From Dehalococcoidia bacterium (GTDB lineage: Bacteria; Chloroflexota; Dehalococcoidia; GIF9; UBA5629): a DNA stretch of 7,509 nucleotides. The stretch lies in the NCBI GenBank assembly GCA_016927965.1, contig JAFGLP010000065.1, positions 1-7,509 on the forward strand, read 5' to 3'. The notes under the pieces were generated by a model that did not search any database, was not told the origin of the DNA, and worked only from the letters and a program-made list of their open reading frames with translations. This document shows positions 6,941 to 7,509 of this stretch, piece by piece. A program made the position numbers and the translations under genes. Position 1 is the stretch's first letter. Each line of letters begins with the position of its first letter.

Positions 6941-6946
6941 CATACT
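6941..6946 (+). promoter_or_regulatory. Candidate -10 element of the pstS promoter
   Basis: CATACT matches TATAAT at 4 of 6 positions, has TG directly before it, and starts 9 bp after the last Pho-box repeat, the geometry expected for a PhoB-activated promoter lacking a -35. The predicted start is near 6953, giving a leader of about 60 nt. Confidence 0.45.
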
Positions 6947-6966
6947 TTCTAATGGGTAAAGATGGA

Positions 6967-6978
6967 CTAAGCGCTTAG
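6967..6978. repeat. 12-bp perfect palindrome in the pstS leader
   Basis: CTAAGCGCTTAG is a perfect palindrome between the predicted transcription start and the pstS ribosome binding site. It could be a second operator, since as RNA it has no loop. It could also be chance. Confidence 0.3.
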
Positions 6979-6998
6979 AAACCATCGAAATACAATTT

Positions 6999-7005
6999 AA
7001 GGAGA
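6999..7005 (+). promoter_or_regulatory. Ribosome binding site that supports the TTG start of pstS
   Basis: AAGGAGA lies 7 nt before TTG at 7013-7015. No ATG or GTG in the same frame comes before the signal peptide, so this site decides the start. Confidence 0.8.
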
Positions 7006-7012
7006 GATTAAT

Positions 7013-7509
7013 TTGCAGTTAGCCCGCAAAAATAAGTGGTTTATATCCCTGGCAGCGGTGCTTCTATTATCTATTGTCGTGGGATGCGCCAGTGCTCCCA
7101 CTACGAGCACCCCGGCGACAACAACCACAACAACACCAGCTTTGTCGGGGTCCTTTAAAATCATAGGCTCTAACACGGTAACCCCCCTCAGTTCAGTATG
7201 GTCAGAGAACTTCATGAAAGTTAATCAAAAGGTAAGCATATCGGTCAGCGGCCCCGGTTCCGGGGCAGGCATAGCTGCTCTTATCGACAGTACCACGGAT
7301 ATCTGCCAAGCTTCAAGACTGATAAAAGATAAGGAAATCGATCAGGCCAAAGCCAAGGGGGTAAATCCTAAAGAAATTCAGGTTGCCAGCGATGCCCTTT
7401 CAGTAATTGTTAATCCTTCCAACCCGGTATCGGAATTAACAACTGCCCAGCTTTCTGCTATCTACACCGGCAAGATCACCAACTGGAAAGAGGTCGGCGG
7501 CAGTGATGC
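7013..7509 (+). CDS. pstS: PstS phosphate-binding lipoprotein, N-terminal part (cut by window edge)
   Basis: 165 codons are present; the gene runs off the right edge. It begins with TTG after an AAGGAGA site. A lipoprotein signal peptide is clear: basic 'RKNK' (5-8), hydrophobic core (about 9-23) and lipobox V-V-G-C with Cys25 as the lipidated residue. A Thr/Pro-rich linker (about 29-42, six consecutive Thr) follows. The mature domain has PstS hallmarks: 'IIGSNTVTPL' (50-59), the phosphate-loop 'SGPGSGAG' (79-86), 'DICQASR' (96-102), and the later 'YTGKITNW' signature. It would deliver phosphate to the PstCAB ABC transporter from the outer face of the membrane. The array of 11-bp repeats upstream and the PhoB/PhoR pair support phosphate-starvation control. 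PstS-like paralogues can bind other oxyanions, but context favours phosphate. pstC, pstA, pstB and phoU are expected beyond the edge. Confidence 0.92.
   Translation, partial: MQLARKNKWFISLAAVLLLSIVVGCASAPTTSTPATTTTTTPALSGSFKIIGSNTVTPLSSVWSENFMKVNQKVSISVSGPGSGAGIAALIDSTTDICQASRLIKDKEIDQAKAKGVNPKEIQVASDALSVIVNPSNPVSELTTAQLSAIYTGKITNWKEVGGSD

Noticed and set aside
7100..7140. ACA/ACC-rich low-complexity tract
   Set aside because: It encodes the Thr/Pro linker after the PstS lipobox, a usual spacer in lipoproteins, and is not a separate repeat element.
7251..7266. Perfect 7-2-7 inverted repeat (GCCCCGG / CCGGGGC)
   Set aside because: It lies inside pstS and encodes the conserved Gly-Pro-Gly-Ser-Gly phosphate loop; the symmetry follows from Gly/Pro codons and the 2-nt spacing cannot form a normal RNA loop.

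Overview
The window looks like a chromosomal segment from an uncultured anaerobic bacterium, most plausibly Chloroflexota near Dehalococcoidia. The support is indirect: a CARDB-type surface protein, a Thr/Pro-rich lipoprotein linker after the PstS lipobox, a DUF3795 cysteine-rich protein and moderate GC. The assignment is inference from protein style; no rRNA, tRNA, mobile element or CRISPR array is visible.

Region 1 (2-832, +) is the 3' part of a secreted or surface protein with a CARDB-like Ig-fold domain and an unrecognised beta-rich C-terminal domain. Region 2 (895-1419, -) is a DUF3795 family protein with 16 cysteines in 174 residues and an added C-terminal zinc-ribbon-like motif. It is transcribed divergently from region 3.

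Region 3 (1574-4234, +) is the most unusual item: an 886-residue single-chain fusion of a classical ALDH-superfamily domain (hydrolytic type, Cys289 and Glu255) and an iron-containing alcohol dehydrogenase domain (metal ligands Asp696, His700, His765, His779). It matches AdhE in size and domain order, but its N-terminal half is not the CoA-acylating type. It has a perfect extended -10 (TGnTATAAT), a run of alternating TATCA/TGATA half-sites over the likely transcription start, a strong ribosome binding site and a 16-bp intrinsic terminator, so it is probably a stand-alone regulated unit.

Region 4 (4430 to the right edge, +) is a phosphate-starvation module: a PhoB/RegX3-type response regulator, a PhoR-type sensor kinase 2 bp downstream, then a four-repeat, 11-bp-period Pho-box-like array and the start of a PstS phosphate-binding lipoprotein with a TTG start. 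The expected logic is that PhoR phosphorylates PhoB, which binds the repeats and induces pstS and, presumably beyond the window, pstCAB and phoU.
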